Positions 9,743-20,977 of a stretch of 64,000 nt of DNA are shown here, in pieces. How positions within the stretch are numbered: position 1 is the first letter of the stretch; each line of letters opens with the position of its first letter. Under the pieces are notes generated by a model. The model ran no database searches. It worked only from the letters and a program-made list of their open reading frames with translations, and was not told the origin of the DNA. The stretch is from Pseudocercospora fijiensis CIRAD86 (Eukaryota > Ascomycota > Dothideomycetes > Mycosphaerellales > Mycosphaerellaceae). Both the position numbers and the translations under genes were made by a program. The stretch spans positions 1,343,337 through 1,407,336 of the forward strand of contig NW_006921532.1 in assembly GCF_000340215.1 (NCBI RefSeq), read 5' to 3'.

Positions 9743-10228
9743 TCATCTGCCGTACTGAGGGCCTTTCATGTTGCACTCCTCGTCACCAGCATACGCGTAC
9801 TTCGAATACTTGCGAATCGCAGCGCGCTTGTAGTAGAAGACGTATGGGATCAGACAACATGCCAGCCCGCTAAAAGCCAGCAGCGTCGAGGCCCACTGGT
9901 CTCCAAGTCGGTGATACGTCTGAATGGTGAAAAGGACCACACCCGCACCGCAGAACGATCGCAAGAATGTCTTTGCGGCCAGAGCACTCGCTGCCTGGTG
10001 CTGATAACTGTCGACCAGGTAGTTGTTGGCACTGTTGTAAAGGAAGATGAAGCCGAATCCGACAAACCATCCTCCAAAGGCTGGGGCGAACCAGGTAAGC
10101 CGACGGCGCTGTTGAAAGTTGAAAGCTACGGCGAAACAGGTGATGGCTACGACCATTGTGCACCACCATTTTTGTGCTTGGGACCAGTTTTGGGCACAAT
10201 CCGCATTGGAACCGCCCTCAGTCCGCAT
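9743..10228 (-). pseudogene. 3' fragment of a major facilitator superfamily transporter
   Basis: An open frame of 161 codons whose sequence matches the C-terminal end of fungal 12-TM MFS drug or polyamine transporters. It has the segment [20 protein letters not shown], then [20 protein letters not shown], a further pair of hydrophobic helices ending [20 protein letters not shown], and a short cytoplasmic tail. That is only about the last four membrane spans. No upstream exon encoding the remaining eight was found in the next 1.3 kb on this strand. The fragment is next to repeat-derived DNA, consistent with truncation by rearrangement (inference). A missed distant exon cannot be excluded. Confidence 0.65.
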
Positions 10229-11576
10229 CGATATGACCACGCAATGAACAAAGATCTTTAAAAAGAGGTTCTTATTATTAACGGAGGGAAGAACGGGCGA
10301 AAGTCGGTTGATGGCCTGGGTTCAAGAAACGACGCTACAGAATAGACTGGCGGTGCGGTCCGGGTCTGTGCGGACAGTGCCGACAGTGCTACGAGGCAGA
10401 GGAAGGAGCAGTCGCAGGAAAGAGCGCGCCTCTACTCAGTGAGTGCGGAGTTTGCACCGAAGGCCGATGGTACACTTGTGCATTGGTTATGCTCGTACAA
10501 GTATACAGCAGCTAGTCAGTCTCCTTAAGTCAGCAATGGGGGGCGTATCGTGTGGGTAAATTCTTGCCTCGTCATCGTTAGTAATCGTAGATGGCACCAC
10601 ACGAGAATGGTTGACGTCTCGCGCTGTGTGGACTGCAGAGCCAACGCATCCGAGTGACTCGACTGAAACGTAGCTCACGTTTCAGATGGTGAAGAGTTCG
10701 ATGCGGGTCATCGATGTTCTCTGATGTGGTGGTCAGCTGCAGGCACGGTGCGATTTGCATCGAGATCAGCAGGAGCAAGCACGAGCGAATGTCGTAAGAG
10801 AGGATAAGCAAGCTGATCACTTTGGTGGAAGCTCGGATGGCCGAGCTGAAGCTGCACCATTATTGCAGAGCTGTGAGTTCAGGCATCAACAACCAAGGTG
10901 GCTGGTCAGAGCATTTTCAGCAATGATGGCGATTCAGCGGCATTGCAGGGGTGTTCCTAGGGTAGGCTTGGTCAGGAGCTGGCTGTTGCTGATGAGCGCA
11001 AAACCTGCTGGCACTGGCACACAGAGATGGCGGGACTACTGGTGGGAAGGGCGAAGGCGGCGTGCGTCGTGCGTCGTGTCATGGCATGCAGCGCACGAGT
11101 CGTTTGACCACACGATGCCACGTCAGGAAGCGGCTCAGGCGAGCTCACAGCGCGCCGCCGACGACGCAAGACTGACAGGCCTGAGGCGACAGGCGAATGG
11201 CGATCGCCAAACCCCTGCTCATCACATGCACCGCTGCTCCGTGCTGCACCACACAGCTTCTTCACACCTATGGATCACCTCACCCTCCCCTCACCCGCCG
11301 CGCCCCTTCCCCCCGCTAGCCGAAGCCTCTGCACGGCCCTCCTCTGCCTCTCACTTTCCATATTTCCTAGTCGCCCGCACTCTGCCTCTGCACCAGCTTC
11401 TGCAACCTTACACCTTTGTTTCTGCCCAACCTTTCCACCACCTCTTCACACATACACCCACCGCGCACCTCAACCAGGCTCTTTCACACACTGTTGTGTT
11501 ACGAACACGAACACCCCTCTTACTTGCAATTTGGATTGAGAAGGCACTTCCTGTTGCCTGCTTTGCACTGTCCAGC
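10229..11576. promoter_or_regulatory. Long upstream region of the C2H2 factor gene
   Basis: 1.35 kb with no supported gene; long open frames here lack recognisable protein features. The last ~330 bp (about 11250-11576) is strongly pyrimidine-rich (CTCACCCTCCCC and similar), typical of a fungal 5' leader or promoter immediately before the ATG at 11577. Confidence 0.5.
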
Positions 11577-14327
11577 ATGACATATCGCACCCGCGAGGAC
11601 TACTTGGCCGCCAGGTATATTTCTTCATGTCATTTCTCTGCAACTGTCTTTCCGTCACTGTACTTGCATTCTTTGCAGCATTGTTAGTGTACAGTACTTT
11701 GCTTCCTTGCAACGGAGTGCCCCGCTCCCCCGGACATCCCGGCCATCCCACCGAGTCATCAGTCTATCCGGACAATGCCAAGGAGCAGTGAGCCTCTCAC
11801 GGAAGAATCAGGATAGGAGCCTTCTCCTTCTCCACGATCTCGTGGCTGACGAAGCCTGCGATTGATATGTGATCAAAGGCTGTCTGCCGCATCGTAGTCT
11901 CTTGACGCGTCTGTTTCACCGGATTTGCCCTTGGCTTTGATTTATACCTTCCAGCACTGTGCCTACCACCGTGAGCCACGGGCAACCTGCTCCCGGATCT
12001 CCAGGATGTTCGCGCTACAGTCCTGGATGGAGTCTTCTTGCTCGGGCCAATCTATCTTGATGAACCAGTCGCTCTTTCCACCAGGACCGATGTCACTCCC
12101 TTTGATTGGCCACTCTCCCTGCGCCCGGCTGATTTTCTACTGATCCATGAGACTCGGCTGCTGATGGACCATAACATATCTCAGCCCTCCACACCGGCTG
12201 CTTGGACTGGTCTTTCTACTATTGCTTTGGTTTTTGTGCTAGATTAATTTCTTTTCCAATCTTTTGCAAAGTTGTCGAGGTCGCCAACTGACATCTTCGT
12301 GAATCAGTGAGGAGTTTGCTCCTTTCCATCAGCCTGGATCTGTTCTCTTTGCACAGCCCGCGGAAGTGGACCATTGGTGCCAGTCCATAACCTACCCGGA
12401 TAGCGGATATCCTCTCACCCCTCCGGATACTGCCTCGGATTGCGCCCCGTCAGACTGCCCAGACATGAACGGCCCACCTTGGAGCCAGGCCCCTGTGCCG
12501 GAAGAATCTTGGGCCACTGCACACAACCCGGAACACAGCACGTTCGTGCAATCGTCCAACACATGGCAACCTACTCCGTTGACCACCCAGGAATTACAGA
12601 CCTTGGACTCATCTTCCTGGTACAGCGTTTCCCAGGCACCTGTAGACACGGGCTTGTCGCCTGTTCTGAGTCATGAGAGCCAGAGCACGCACACCCTAAA
12701 TTGTATCTCGGAGCCGGAGTTGCTTCCTCTGCCACCCGGCTTGGATTTGTCCTTCATTGGTGAACCTACCTGGGATCATGCCGGTTCTGTAGTATGTCCT
12801 GGCTCTACCGTCTCCCAGAATTTCGCTTCTAGTATGGTAACCTCACCCGAGGTCATGGCTCCATTGTTCCCGGTCTCTGCTGCGTCTCTTCATCCCAGCT
12901 GCGGCCAACAGCAGTCAACAGTGTACTATCCTGCACCTTATCCAAGGCGGACAACTTCTGACCCTGTTCTGTCCCCAAGGAGGCCAATTCTACCACGTGC
13001 CGAAGGACCTTCCTCTCCAGAGACTCACTCGCAGCCTCGTGCGGGGCTGGCACAAATTCCGGGTACTGGCTGTGCAGATGCTGCTTCGAGTGTAAGTAGT
13101 GTCGCTGGCCTGTCCACGGATGCTGCATTTCCACATGGCCTTGTGAACAATGTGCAGCAACAATCCCGGATGTCTCCTCTCGGTCATGGACACTTGACTC
13201 CACGTCCGGATTCGGCCTCTGCCAGGAGGGCTCCTCAGGCTTATTATCCGGAAACCACAAATGGAGAGATTAGCGGTCTTGTACGCTATGACCAGGCTGG
13301 CAACATGATGCCGTCGTCTGAGAGGTTAGATCGAGTGAGTCAATCTGAGCAAGAGCTGAACACTAACCGTGTGCGTAGCTACGCCTATGGTTTTGTTCAC
13401 ACCCAACAGATGCCCACCTCCATGCCAGGACCACGGGTGATGAAATCTGCCGAGGCCTTCAAATGTCCCATGCCTACTCAGTCTCCATGCTCTGCTGCCA
13501 GCATGACGAGCGAAAGTGAGGAAGGTCGCCACAGGAACGATCCATTGTACTCCCGAGGACCCGAATCGGATGGACTGTACCACTGCCCGTTTGAGAGCGA
13601 CCCCAACTGTCAGCACAAGCCTACCAAGCTCAAGTGCAACTATGAGTATGATGATACACTCCCCAGATCTAACGCGTCGTGACACTGACCCTTCCTGTCC
13701 TGCAGTAAATTCATTGACTCCCACCTCAAGCCATTCCGATGTAAGATTGAAGCTTGCTCCAAACAGGAGTTCTCGTCAACGGCGTGCCTTCTGCGCCATG
13801 AAAGAGAGGCACATGGAATGCATGGACATGGTGATCGCCCTCATCTCTGTTACTATGGAGGATGTGAGCGTGGCATTCCCGGCAATGGCTTTCCTAGACG
13901 CTATAACCTCTTTGATCATATGAAGCGCGTCCATGACCACAAGGACGAACCAACCCAGGACCGAGGAAGTCCAGAAGGTCGCAAAACGTCTGGACGCAAG
14001 AGGAAGGCTTCTGGTTCCGTCAGCGAGGAGTCACCCGCTCAGCGTCCCAAAATCCAGCGGATTCCTACCCCGGTGTCGGAGCCTTCTCCCGTAATGGCCG
14101 TTCCACAGGCCACTTGCGTTGCCACGGATGCATCATACCCTGAGGACTATCGCGCCATTCAGAATAGGCAGCAACGTGCCGCCTACTCACAGTGGGCAAA
14201 CCAACGGCAGCTCTTGGAGTTCAGTGTGACCTCCGTGAATGGCCCACAAGATGAGGTCAATCTCCAGCGGCTAAGCCAGAACGTGGAAGAGCTCCGCCGT
14301 CTTTCTCAGCAGGCAAGGCACGGCTGA
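11577..14327 (+). CDS. C2H2 zinc-finger transcription factor
   Basis: Probable nuclear DNA-binding regulator, 665 aa from three exons: 11577-11614, 12308-13645 and 13706-14327. Intron 2 is 60 nt; intron 1 is unusually long (692 nt) and joins MTYRTREDYLAA to SEEFAPFHQPG in phase. Residues ~30-440 are Ser/Pro/Gln-rich and disordered, as in activators. The finger region sits across intron 2: YHCPFESDPNCQHK, CNYDKFIDSHLKPFRC, then C-x4-C and C-x3-C pairs followed by RHEREAH and HMKRVH, giving about three C2H2-type units. A basic KKR/RKRK patch and a Gln/Leu-rich possible coiled coil end the protein. No specific target can be named. The first exon is the least certain part; transcription could start inside intron 1. 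Confidence 0.82.
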
Positions 14328-15632
14328 ATAAGTCGGGCGTGGCAGGACTCATTGTAGGTCATTGTCGGCAAATTTTGGACGTGCAAAAGCTTACCATTTC
14401 CAGATCAACGGAGTTCTGTTGTCGATTTCTCACTCAATCATGGCAAATGTCATGAATCAAAAGGTTCTGGATACCACTTAGCGATCTTGGTTCAAGGCCT
14501 TCACGACCCATGCGGACCTCTTTATGCCGGTCATCAGGGGCATTATGCCATTTGGATGTTCCCCAAGTCTTCAGCCCCCTCGGGATTTCTCAAGCGCCTC
14601 AAAGCGTCTTCCCAGCCGTGGACTGGACTGCCTTTGGCTCATCCCCCGAATATTTGGCCAAGTCTACGATGAAGTGCAGCCCAATGGCTTTGATCCGCGT
14701 GTCTAACCTTGGGAGGCGATGCTGTCCTCCCATTTGGACTACAAGCCATTTCAATAGCCATATGGAGCGCCATCCCCAGTAGTGAAGATGATTTGGTGGA
14801 GTCGCTGCGTGATCGATGCTAACCAAGCGTGTGCGTCGAGAGGATTGACCGGCAGCAAGCCGCCGGAAGAAGAGGACGAAGTAAAATTTTTGTAAATTTT
14901 CACACATGGTTGGGCGTTTTAATGAAGAAGAAAAAGATTTCGCTTCTACGACTCAGAATTACTCGGGTACATGATTCTAGGCTTGCTTGCTTGCCCTCGA
15001 GCAAGTGCGTGCTGTACTCCGCCTAAAGGCATTGTCACACCTTCGCCAGCGAACGGGGTCCGTCACTGTTAGATTTGGTCTGGTAAGCGCTATATATGTA
15101 CGCATTTCTTGCTCACCAGAACATGTGCTGCATCGCCAATCAACGTCACACCTCGCTTGTGATTCCACTTGGGCTCCACAATGAGCACAGCAGTGAGCGT
15201 GTAGTGGGAAGAAATGAAAGCTGAAAGTGACTCGATCAAGTGAGGTTGTCTGTCTGCTGTGTGCCAAGACCTGTCAAGATGGATGTCATCATCCCGGCGG
15301 CGCAAAGAGAGTTTCCGATCGTCAAGGCTGCCGGTGCATGCTCGGGCATCGACTCCATCGAGCGACAATTTGCTGTAGCCTTGCTCGCACCTTGCACAAG
15401 TGCACCAAGCTCCAGGATGCGAGCTGCAGTATGTCAAATATTGGAATATTCACCGTAGCCGCGGCCAATTTGTGGCATGTGCCCGGCGCTGGCTCGGGAT
15501 TCTTCGAAGCCGCCCAGCACCCCAAGCACCAGCATGTGACGCCAGCGCTGACCTGACCAGTCCATCGTCTCCTCAGCAGTAACGTGAGTCGTGAGAGGGC
15601 ATCGTCGACTCGTATCTATGCGGCCGTAACCT
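14328..15632. other. Intergenic region upstream of glutathione peroxidase
   Basis: 1.3 kb without a supported gene. Short open frames on both strands look like noise. The right end is the promoter and 5' leader of the glutathione peroxidase gene. Confidence 0.5.
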
Positions 15633-16387
15633 ATGCAAGTAGCGACGCGCCTGGTCTTCTGTTCTAGGACCACTCTCCGAGCACACTTATCAGTCGCCGC
15701 TGCCCGTCAACCACCCTTGGCAAAGCCCGTCTTCCCCTACTCGCCCATCGCAAAACCACTGCACATACAGCAGCAGTCCAGCTTTGCCAACATGGCTTCC
15801 GCCACCACCTTCTACGATTTCAAGCCCAAGGACAAGAAGGGCAACGAGTTCCCGCTGTCCGACTTGAAGGGCAAAGTCGTGCTTGTCGTCAACACTGCCT
15901 CCAAGTGCGGCTTTACACCCCAGTTTGAGGGTCTTGAGAAGCTTTACAAAGGTTCGCGAAACTCCATTACCACCCGCTCACGATCATGCTAACGCATCTC
16001 GCCTCAGAGCTTAAACCAAGCCACCCAGATTTCGAGATCATCGGATTTCCGTGCAACCAGTTCGGCAACCAAGACCCAGGCAGCGACGATGACATCCAGA
16101 GCTTCTGCCAGCTGAACTATGGCGTCACTTTCCCTGTGCTCGGCAAGACCGACGTCAATGGAGACAAGGCAGAGCCTGTATGGGAGTGGATGAAGTCGCG
16201 CAAGCCAGGCCTTATGGGTCTGAAGAGAATCAAGTGGAACTTCGAGAAGTTCCTCATCGGAAAAGACGGTGAGGTCAAGCAACGATGGGCGAGCACAACA
16301 GCACCAGAAAAGCTCAAGTCGGCCATCGAAGCAGAGTTGAAGAAAAGCACACCTACTGCTGCAGAGAAGCCAACACCGACATCTTGA
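15633..16387 (+). CDS. Glutathione peroxidase (thioredoxin-dependent, GPX/HYR1 family)
   Basis: Reduces H2O2 and lipid hydroperoxides. Two exons, 15633-15951 and 16008-16387 (56-nt intron), 232 aa. Visible motifs are [16 protein letters not shown], with the peroxidatic Cys at about residue 92; [14 protein letters not shown], with a second Cys near 122; and KWNFEKFLI. The Cys replaces selenocysteine, as in fungal enzymes that use thioredoxin. The upstream ATG adds about 53 residues rich in Arg/Ser/Ala without acidic residues, resembling a mitochondrial presequence. The internal ATG at 15792 would give a standard cytosolic enzyme of about 179 aa, so dual targeting by alternative starts is plausible. 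The 3' end is 74 bp from the convergent CMD-family gene. Confidence 0.93.
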
Positions 16388-16461
16388 GCGATGAATTCTA
16401 TGCGTAACCAGATTGTCTGGAGAAGAATGATAATATGTTAGGGCGGCGTACAGAGATACCC

Positions 16462-17022
16462 TCAGCTGAAATCAACACCATATTTCGCAGCCATCTCCCC
16501 GACATCCAGCGCTACCAGAAACCTCGATACCGTGTTGTAGGCCGCAATCGTAGCTGTGATTTCCACCACTTCTCGCTCGCTGAACAGACCTTTTACCTTC
16601 TGGAAAGTCTGATCCTTGACGATGACCTCCAAAGTCATAGCATTGGTATACTCGAAGACTGCAAGGTGCTTTTCATCGAGCCCGTTTCCCTTCCAATCTC
16701 TGTCCTTGATCTTCTCGACCACATCGTCGCTCAGCACGTTCGCTTCCTTGAGGATGGGAGCGTGAGCGTCCCACTCATACCACGCTTGATTTAATGCTGC
16801 AACCCTGCAAATTGCAAGCTCTCTGATTGACGCAGGCAACGTCGTTTGGGTCCGAATTGCCTTGAGGAATGCATTCCAGCCATCCGCAACAGGTGGTGCG
16901 TGCAACAGCGCTTTGTCCAATGCGATCAATTTCCCGCCCCTTCTCGCTTTCACTCGTTCCACCACGGCTTGATCTTCTTCTGTCTCCATCTTTGGATCGT
17001 CATCGATGTAGGATAGACGCAT
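16462..17022 (-). CDS. Carboxymuconolactone decarboxylase / AhpD-like family protein
   Basis: Intronless, 186 aa. The central segment SIRELAICRVAALNQAWYEWDAHAPI is the CMD-family helix pair with the conserved E-W-x-x-H. The AhpD CxxC catalytic pair is absent, so peroxidase-reductase activity like AhpD is not expected. It more resembles the fungal CMD proteins of unknown substrate. It is convergent with glutathione peroxidase and divergent from the BMT6-like gene; the nearness to a peroxidase gene is suggestive only. Confidence 0.85.
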   Translation of the reverse strand: MRLSYIDDDPKMETEEDQAVVERVKARRGGKLIALDKALLHAPPVADGWNAFLKAIRTQTTLPASIRELAICRVAALNQAWYEWDAHAPILKEANVLSDDVVEKIKDRDWKGNGLDEKHLAVFEYTNAMTLEVIVKDQTFQKVKGLFSEREVVEITATIAAYNTVSRFLVALDVGEMAAKYGVDFS

Positions 17023-17272
17023 GGTTGTGGTATAGTCGATCGAAATTCTTTGACTTGGGAGGAAGACTGGGCTGGGGCGAGACAGATTTCTCTAGTTGAT
17101 AGGCAAGAACTGCGTTTGAGAGTTGATATTTAGAACCCCTCACCTCGGCCGTGATCGGCTTTCGGCCATTGCTGAGCGGAACCATTCCATTTCTCTCCTT
17201 GCCCAACAACAGCCATCATAACAGACGCTATCATCATGCGACTGCCATAGCCATGAAGGCAGTTCCCAATAA
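17023..17272. promoter_or_regulatory. Divergent promoter, CMD-family gene / BMT6
   Basis: A 250-bp spacer between outward-reading genes holding both 5' UTRs. Nothing specific recognised. Confidence 0.4.
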
Positions 17273-18328
17273 ATGGCCCGAGGAAACGACAAGTCCAAAG
17301 CATCAAAGACTAAACTCATCGGCGGCAGCGGCATCACAGGTCCAGAGCAAGTGCAGTCTTCCGACAAAACTGGACTTCCCCTTGCCTTGCAACAAAAGTG
17401 CTTGGACGTTTTCCGCAACGCTCTGAAGCCACAGGAGCATTCCACTGCGATTGTGCAAGAAGTCAAGGGCCACCTCTACACACGCGATTTTGCCAAGGCA
17501 TTCGGCACAGCAGAATATCTCAATGTCTACGCAGCAAGATGGAGTCCAAGTCGGGCGCTAGGCTACATGCAGATCCTATCTGATATCTCCAAAGATTTGT
17601 TTCTTGAACAGGACTCCCAAATCACGGACGAGGGCAAGGACTTCAGAATTTGCTGTGTCGGAGGCGGAGCTGGAGCGGAACTCGTGGCCATCGGTGGCTG
17701 GATCTCGCAGAAGGAAGATGCCTTACCCTTCCAAAGAGTCAATTCCACCTTCGTCGACATCGCAGCTTGGAACTCGGTTGTCTCAGACTTGTTCCGAGCG
17801 TCGACGATACCACCAGATCTTTCCAAGTATGCTTCCGCCGCAGCTAGAGAGGCCAACACCGCTTTAGTAGAGCAGGAGTCATACCAAATCGAATTCCAGC
17901 AACTAGATGCTCTTGCACTGGAAGATGAAAAGTCTCATGAGTTGTTCAGCAAGGCAGACATGGTCACGCTGATGTTCACTCTAAACGAACTTTACACAGC
18001 TTCCATCCCGAAGACTCAGAAACTCCTGGCTCGATTGACAGCAGAGCTACGCGCTGGAGCGTACCTACTCGTAGTGGATAGTCCTGGGAGTTACTCGGCC
18101 GTATCAGTCAATGGAGCAGAGAAGAAGTATCCCATGCAGTGGCTGCTGGACTACACGCTCGTAGGGACAGGATGGAAAGGAAAGGATGACGGACGTCCTC
18201 AATGGCAGAAGCTGGTATCGGATGATTCAAGGTGGTTCAGACTTCCGCAGGGTCTGCAGTATCCGATCGAATTGGAGAATATGCGGTATCAGATACATCT
18301 GTATAGAAGGCTAGACGATACTGGTTGA
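17273..18328 (+). CDS. BMT6: 25S rRNA (uracil-N3)-methyltransferase, BMT6-like
   Basis: SAM-dependent enzyme that methylates a uridine (U2843 in yeast numbering) in large-subunit rRNA. Intronless, 351 aa. The SAM-binding loop is ICCVGGGAGAELVAIGGW (about residues 126-143), followed by FVDIAAWNSVV, FTLNELYTASIPKTQKLLA, the conserved LLVVDSPGSYS, KKYPMQWLLDYTLVG, and the C-terminal YPIELENMRYQIHLYRR. These are hallmark segments of the fungal Bmt6 family. The N-terminal ~30 residues are basic. The upstream neighbour is divergent at 250 bp. Confidence 0.88.
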   Translation: MARGNDKSKASKTKLIGGSGITGPEQVQSSDKTGLPLALQQKCLDVFRNALKPQEHSTAIVQEVKGHLYTRDFAKAFGTAEYLNVYAARWSPSRALGYMQILSDISKDLFLEQDSQITDEGKDFRICCVGGGAGAELVAIGGWISQKEDALPFQRVNSTFVDIAAWNSVVSDLFRASTIPPDLSKYASAAAREANTALVEQESYQIEFQQLDALALEDEKSHELFSKADMVTLMFTLNELYTASIPKTQKLLARLTAELRAGAYLLVVDSPGSYSAVSVNGAEKKYPMQWLLDYTLVGTGWKGKDDGRPQWQKLVSDDSRWFRLPQGLQYPIELENMRYQIHLYRRLDDTG

Positions 18329-18508
18329 TATCAAGCTTAGGTTTACTATTCACGCGAATATATATACGCTAAACTATATTCTATACCTACTCTTAAGAGG
18401 CTGAGACTACATAACTTCGGCTACTTATCTCCGCCTTCCGCTAGCTGGCGGTTCGCTTTGCCGCCGCAATTCATTTCTCGGATCGGATCTCCCCTTCTTC
18501 TCGTGACC
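18329..18508. promoter_or_regulatory. Short spacer before metallophosphoesterase remnant
   Basis: 180 bp with an A/T-rich part (TATATATACG near 18360). Nothing else seen. Confidence 0.35.
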
Positions 18509-19412
18509 ATGCACTTCAGTACAACTATGCGCCTTCAATACATGTCAGATCTACACCTTGAAAATTGCGACTATAATTTCCAGATTGTCAGAAGCGCTCC
18601 ATACTTGATACTTGGCGGAGACGTTGGTCGCCTTTCCGACACCCCAAAGTACGACAATTTCATATTCACCCAATGTGCTGATTTTGAGCGAGTGTTCCTT
18701 ATTCTCGGGAATCACGAGTTCTACGGCTGCTCCTATGAGAAAGGTTTAGCGTTGGCCAGACGACTCTGTCTGGATGCGAAAGCTGGTGGAAAACTCACCC
18801 TCCTCAATCGCGAGAAATGGGCAATACCTGGAACAAACACAATCCTTCTCGGCTGCACATTATACTCTCATATCAGTCGCCAGTGCACACGACTAACGAG
18901 AGACTTCGCAAGAATCGAAGGCTGGTCTGTCGCTCAACACAACCACGAATATGCAAAAGATCTGCAGTGGCTTCGGAAATCTTTGAAAGATATTTCGACC
19001 ACAGAGCCTTCGAAAAGAATTGTCGTTATCACCCATTTTCTCGCCAACTTTTCAGGGAACTTCGCATCCAAAGCACTTGCAGTGGAAAGCAAACTCTGCA
19101 CCGTGGTATCACGTAGCTATGTCCGGATGTTGGAAGTCTAGTACGAGCCGGGGCCCGACATTATCTCAGGACGAGCGGAAGACCAACAGCGAGTGCTGGA
19201 GCAGCAATACAATTGAGACGATCGAAAAAGACGGCCTTCATAGACAAATTGCATATTGGATCTTCGGCCATACACACTGGAATGTCCATTTCTGCCGCTT
19301 CGGAGTTGTAATCACTAGCAACCAGAGGTGTCATGAGAGCAATCAATTGACATTGTGGCAAAGACTGATGATTCTCCGCCGATTCGATAACAGTGCCACT
19401 CTGGTAATCTAA
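18509..19412 (+). pseudogene. Frameshifted calcineurin-like metallophosphoesterase
   Basis: The frame from the ATG at 18509 gives a good metallophosphoesterase N-terminal domain: MSDLHLE (motif DxH), LILGGDVG (GDxx) and LILGNHEF (GNHE). It then loses the frame at about 19036-19040. The conserved continuation SPTFQGTSHPKH and the final metal-binding motif WIFGHTHW, with VVITSNQR, lie in the frame one base further on, which stays open to 19412. Skipping one T of a TTTT run would rejoin the frames. At the same place the second His of the family THH motif reads Phe, so a metal-site residue also looks lost. The unshifted frame stops at 19141 after 210 codons. A sequencing error is the main alternative to a true pseudogene. 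Confidence 0.8.
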
Positions 19413-20034
19413 GCACGACCTCCTGCACCTCGAGAGTTGCATTATAGACCGAAAAGCAAGCCATTCTGAACGCTGTTCATTTGTACCGGGAGCCTCTGGA
19501 TGTCGGCATTTTTCCCCAAGTATTCAAACTTCCGGTTACTCCTATCGAGTTCCCAAACCCGCATTCGTCGTGGAAATGAGTTTTTTTTTGCTGGCCAGAC
19601 GGTTACAGTAATTCATGCGTGTCACGGCGTGTGTTGAGGAGCGTCAGTGGCTTGAGTGAAACCCTTGAACGCTGCAGCCGACCTACTGTGGAGTCTGAAC
19701 AGCTGAACAATCTTTCATTTGGCCCTCAGGTTTTCATAGACTTTGACTAGTGTGCCTTTGGAAACTGTAGCCACTCGAGACTGTCGAAAGTGCCAATGCC
19801 AAGACAGCCATGTGCGGTAGTGGGGTGAAAAGATGAAGCTAGAGACCCTGCCAACTCAAAGCTAAAGTGGGATGTGTAGTGAAACAATTTTCAAAGCAGG
19901 TACTGTTTGCATATATGCAATCAAGTTCCCGACAACACATATTCAAACTCCTCCACCTTCCTCGCGCCCGTTTGACGAACACCCTTCACAAACACCAACA
20001 CCTGCCCTCCACCCACCGCTCCGCGACATACACG
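19413..20034. promoter_or_regulatory. Upstream region of spermidine synthase
   Basis: 622 bp without a supported gene. It holds a T9 tract near 19580, and the last ~100 bp is a C/A-rich 5' leader. No upstream open frame with recognisable features. Confidence 0.45.
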
Positions 20035-20977
20035 ATGGCCGAGATCACTCACCCCACCATCAAGGATGGATGGTTCCGCGAGATCAGCGACATGTGGCCT
20101 GGCCAGGCCATGACGCTCAGAGTGAACCAGGTGGTGCACCACGAGAAGAGCAAGTATCAAGATGTTCTCATCTTTGAGAGCTCCGACTACGGCATGGTTC
20201 TCGTCCTCGATAACGTGATCCAATGCACTGAACGCGATGAGTACTCCTACCAAGAGATGATCACACACTTGGGCATGTTCTCCCACCCAAACCCAAAGAA
20301 GGTTCTCGTCATCGGCGGAGGTGACGGTGGAGTGTTGCGTGAGGTGGTAAAGCATGAGAGTGTAGAAGAGGCGGTCCTATGCGACATTGACGAGGCAGTC
20401 ATTCGTCTTAGCAAGAAATACCTGCCTGGCATGAGTGTTGGCTTCCAGCATCCAAAGGTCAAGGTTCACGTCGGCGACGGTTTCAAGTTCCTCGCAGACT
20501 ACAAGGACAGCTTTGATGTAATCATCACGGACAGCTCTGACCCAGAGGGCCCCGCCGAGGCTCTGTTCCAGAAGCCATACTTTGAGCTTCTGCACGACGC
20601 CTTGCGTGAGGGCGGTGTCATCACCACCCAAGGTTGTAAGCCCTTTCCCAACCATCCAGTGCGCGGTGGTATGTCCATTGACTTGCTAACATCACATAGC
20701 CGAGAACCCATGGCTTCACATGAGTATGATTGTTGACCTCAAGAAGTCTTGCAAGCAGGTCTTCCCGGTAGCCGAGTATGGCTGGACCACAATCCCCACC
20801 TATCCTAGTGGCCAGATTGGATTCATGGTCTGCACCAAGGATGGCAAGCGCGATGTCAAGAAGCCATTGAGATCTGTCAGTGAGGCAGAAGAAGACAAGC
20901 TCTTCAAATACTACAGCAGCAAGGTTCACGAGGCTGCTTTCATACTTCCAAAGTTCGCGGAGAAGGCTCTGCGGTGA
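20035..20977 (+). CDS. SPE3: Spermidine synthase
   Basis: Transfers aminopropyl from decarboxylated SAM to putrescine, making spermidine, which is also needed for hypusine in eIF5A. Two exons, 20035-20632 and 20700-20977 (67-nt intron), 291 aa. Motifs: [12 protein letters not shown], the YQDVLIFES strand, [17 protein letters not shown], the nucleotide loop [15 protein letters not shown] at about residues 91-105, and [18 protein letters not shown] with the catalytic Asp. Length and motifs fit fungal Spe3 closely. The start is the ATG followed by MAEITHP; the frame is open upstream but is not conserved-looking. Confidence 0.95.

Noticed and set aside
10755..11687. A 310-codon plus-strand open frame overlapping the start of the C2H2 gene
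   Set aside because: Composition is noise-like, it has no recognisable domain, and it overlaps the pyrimidine-rich leader and first exon of the better-supported gene.
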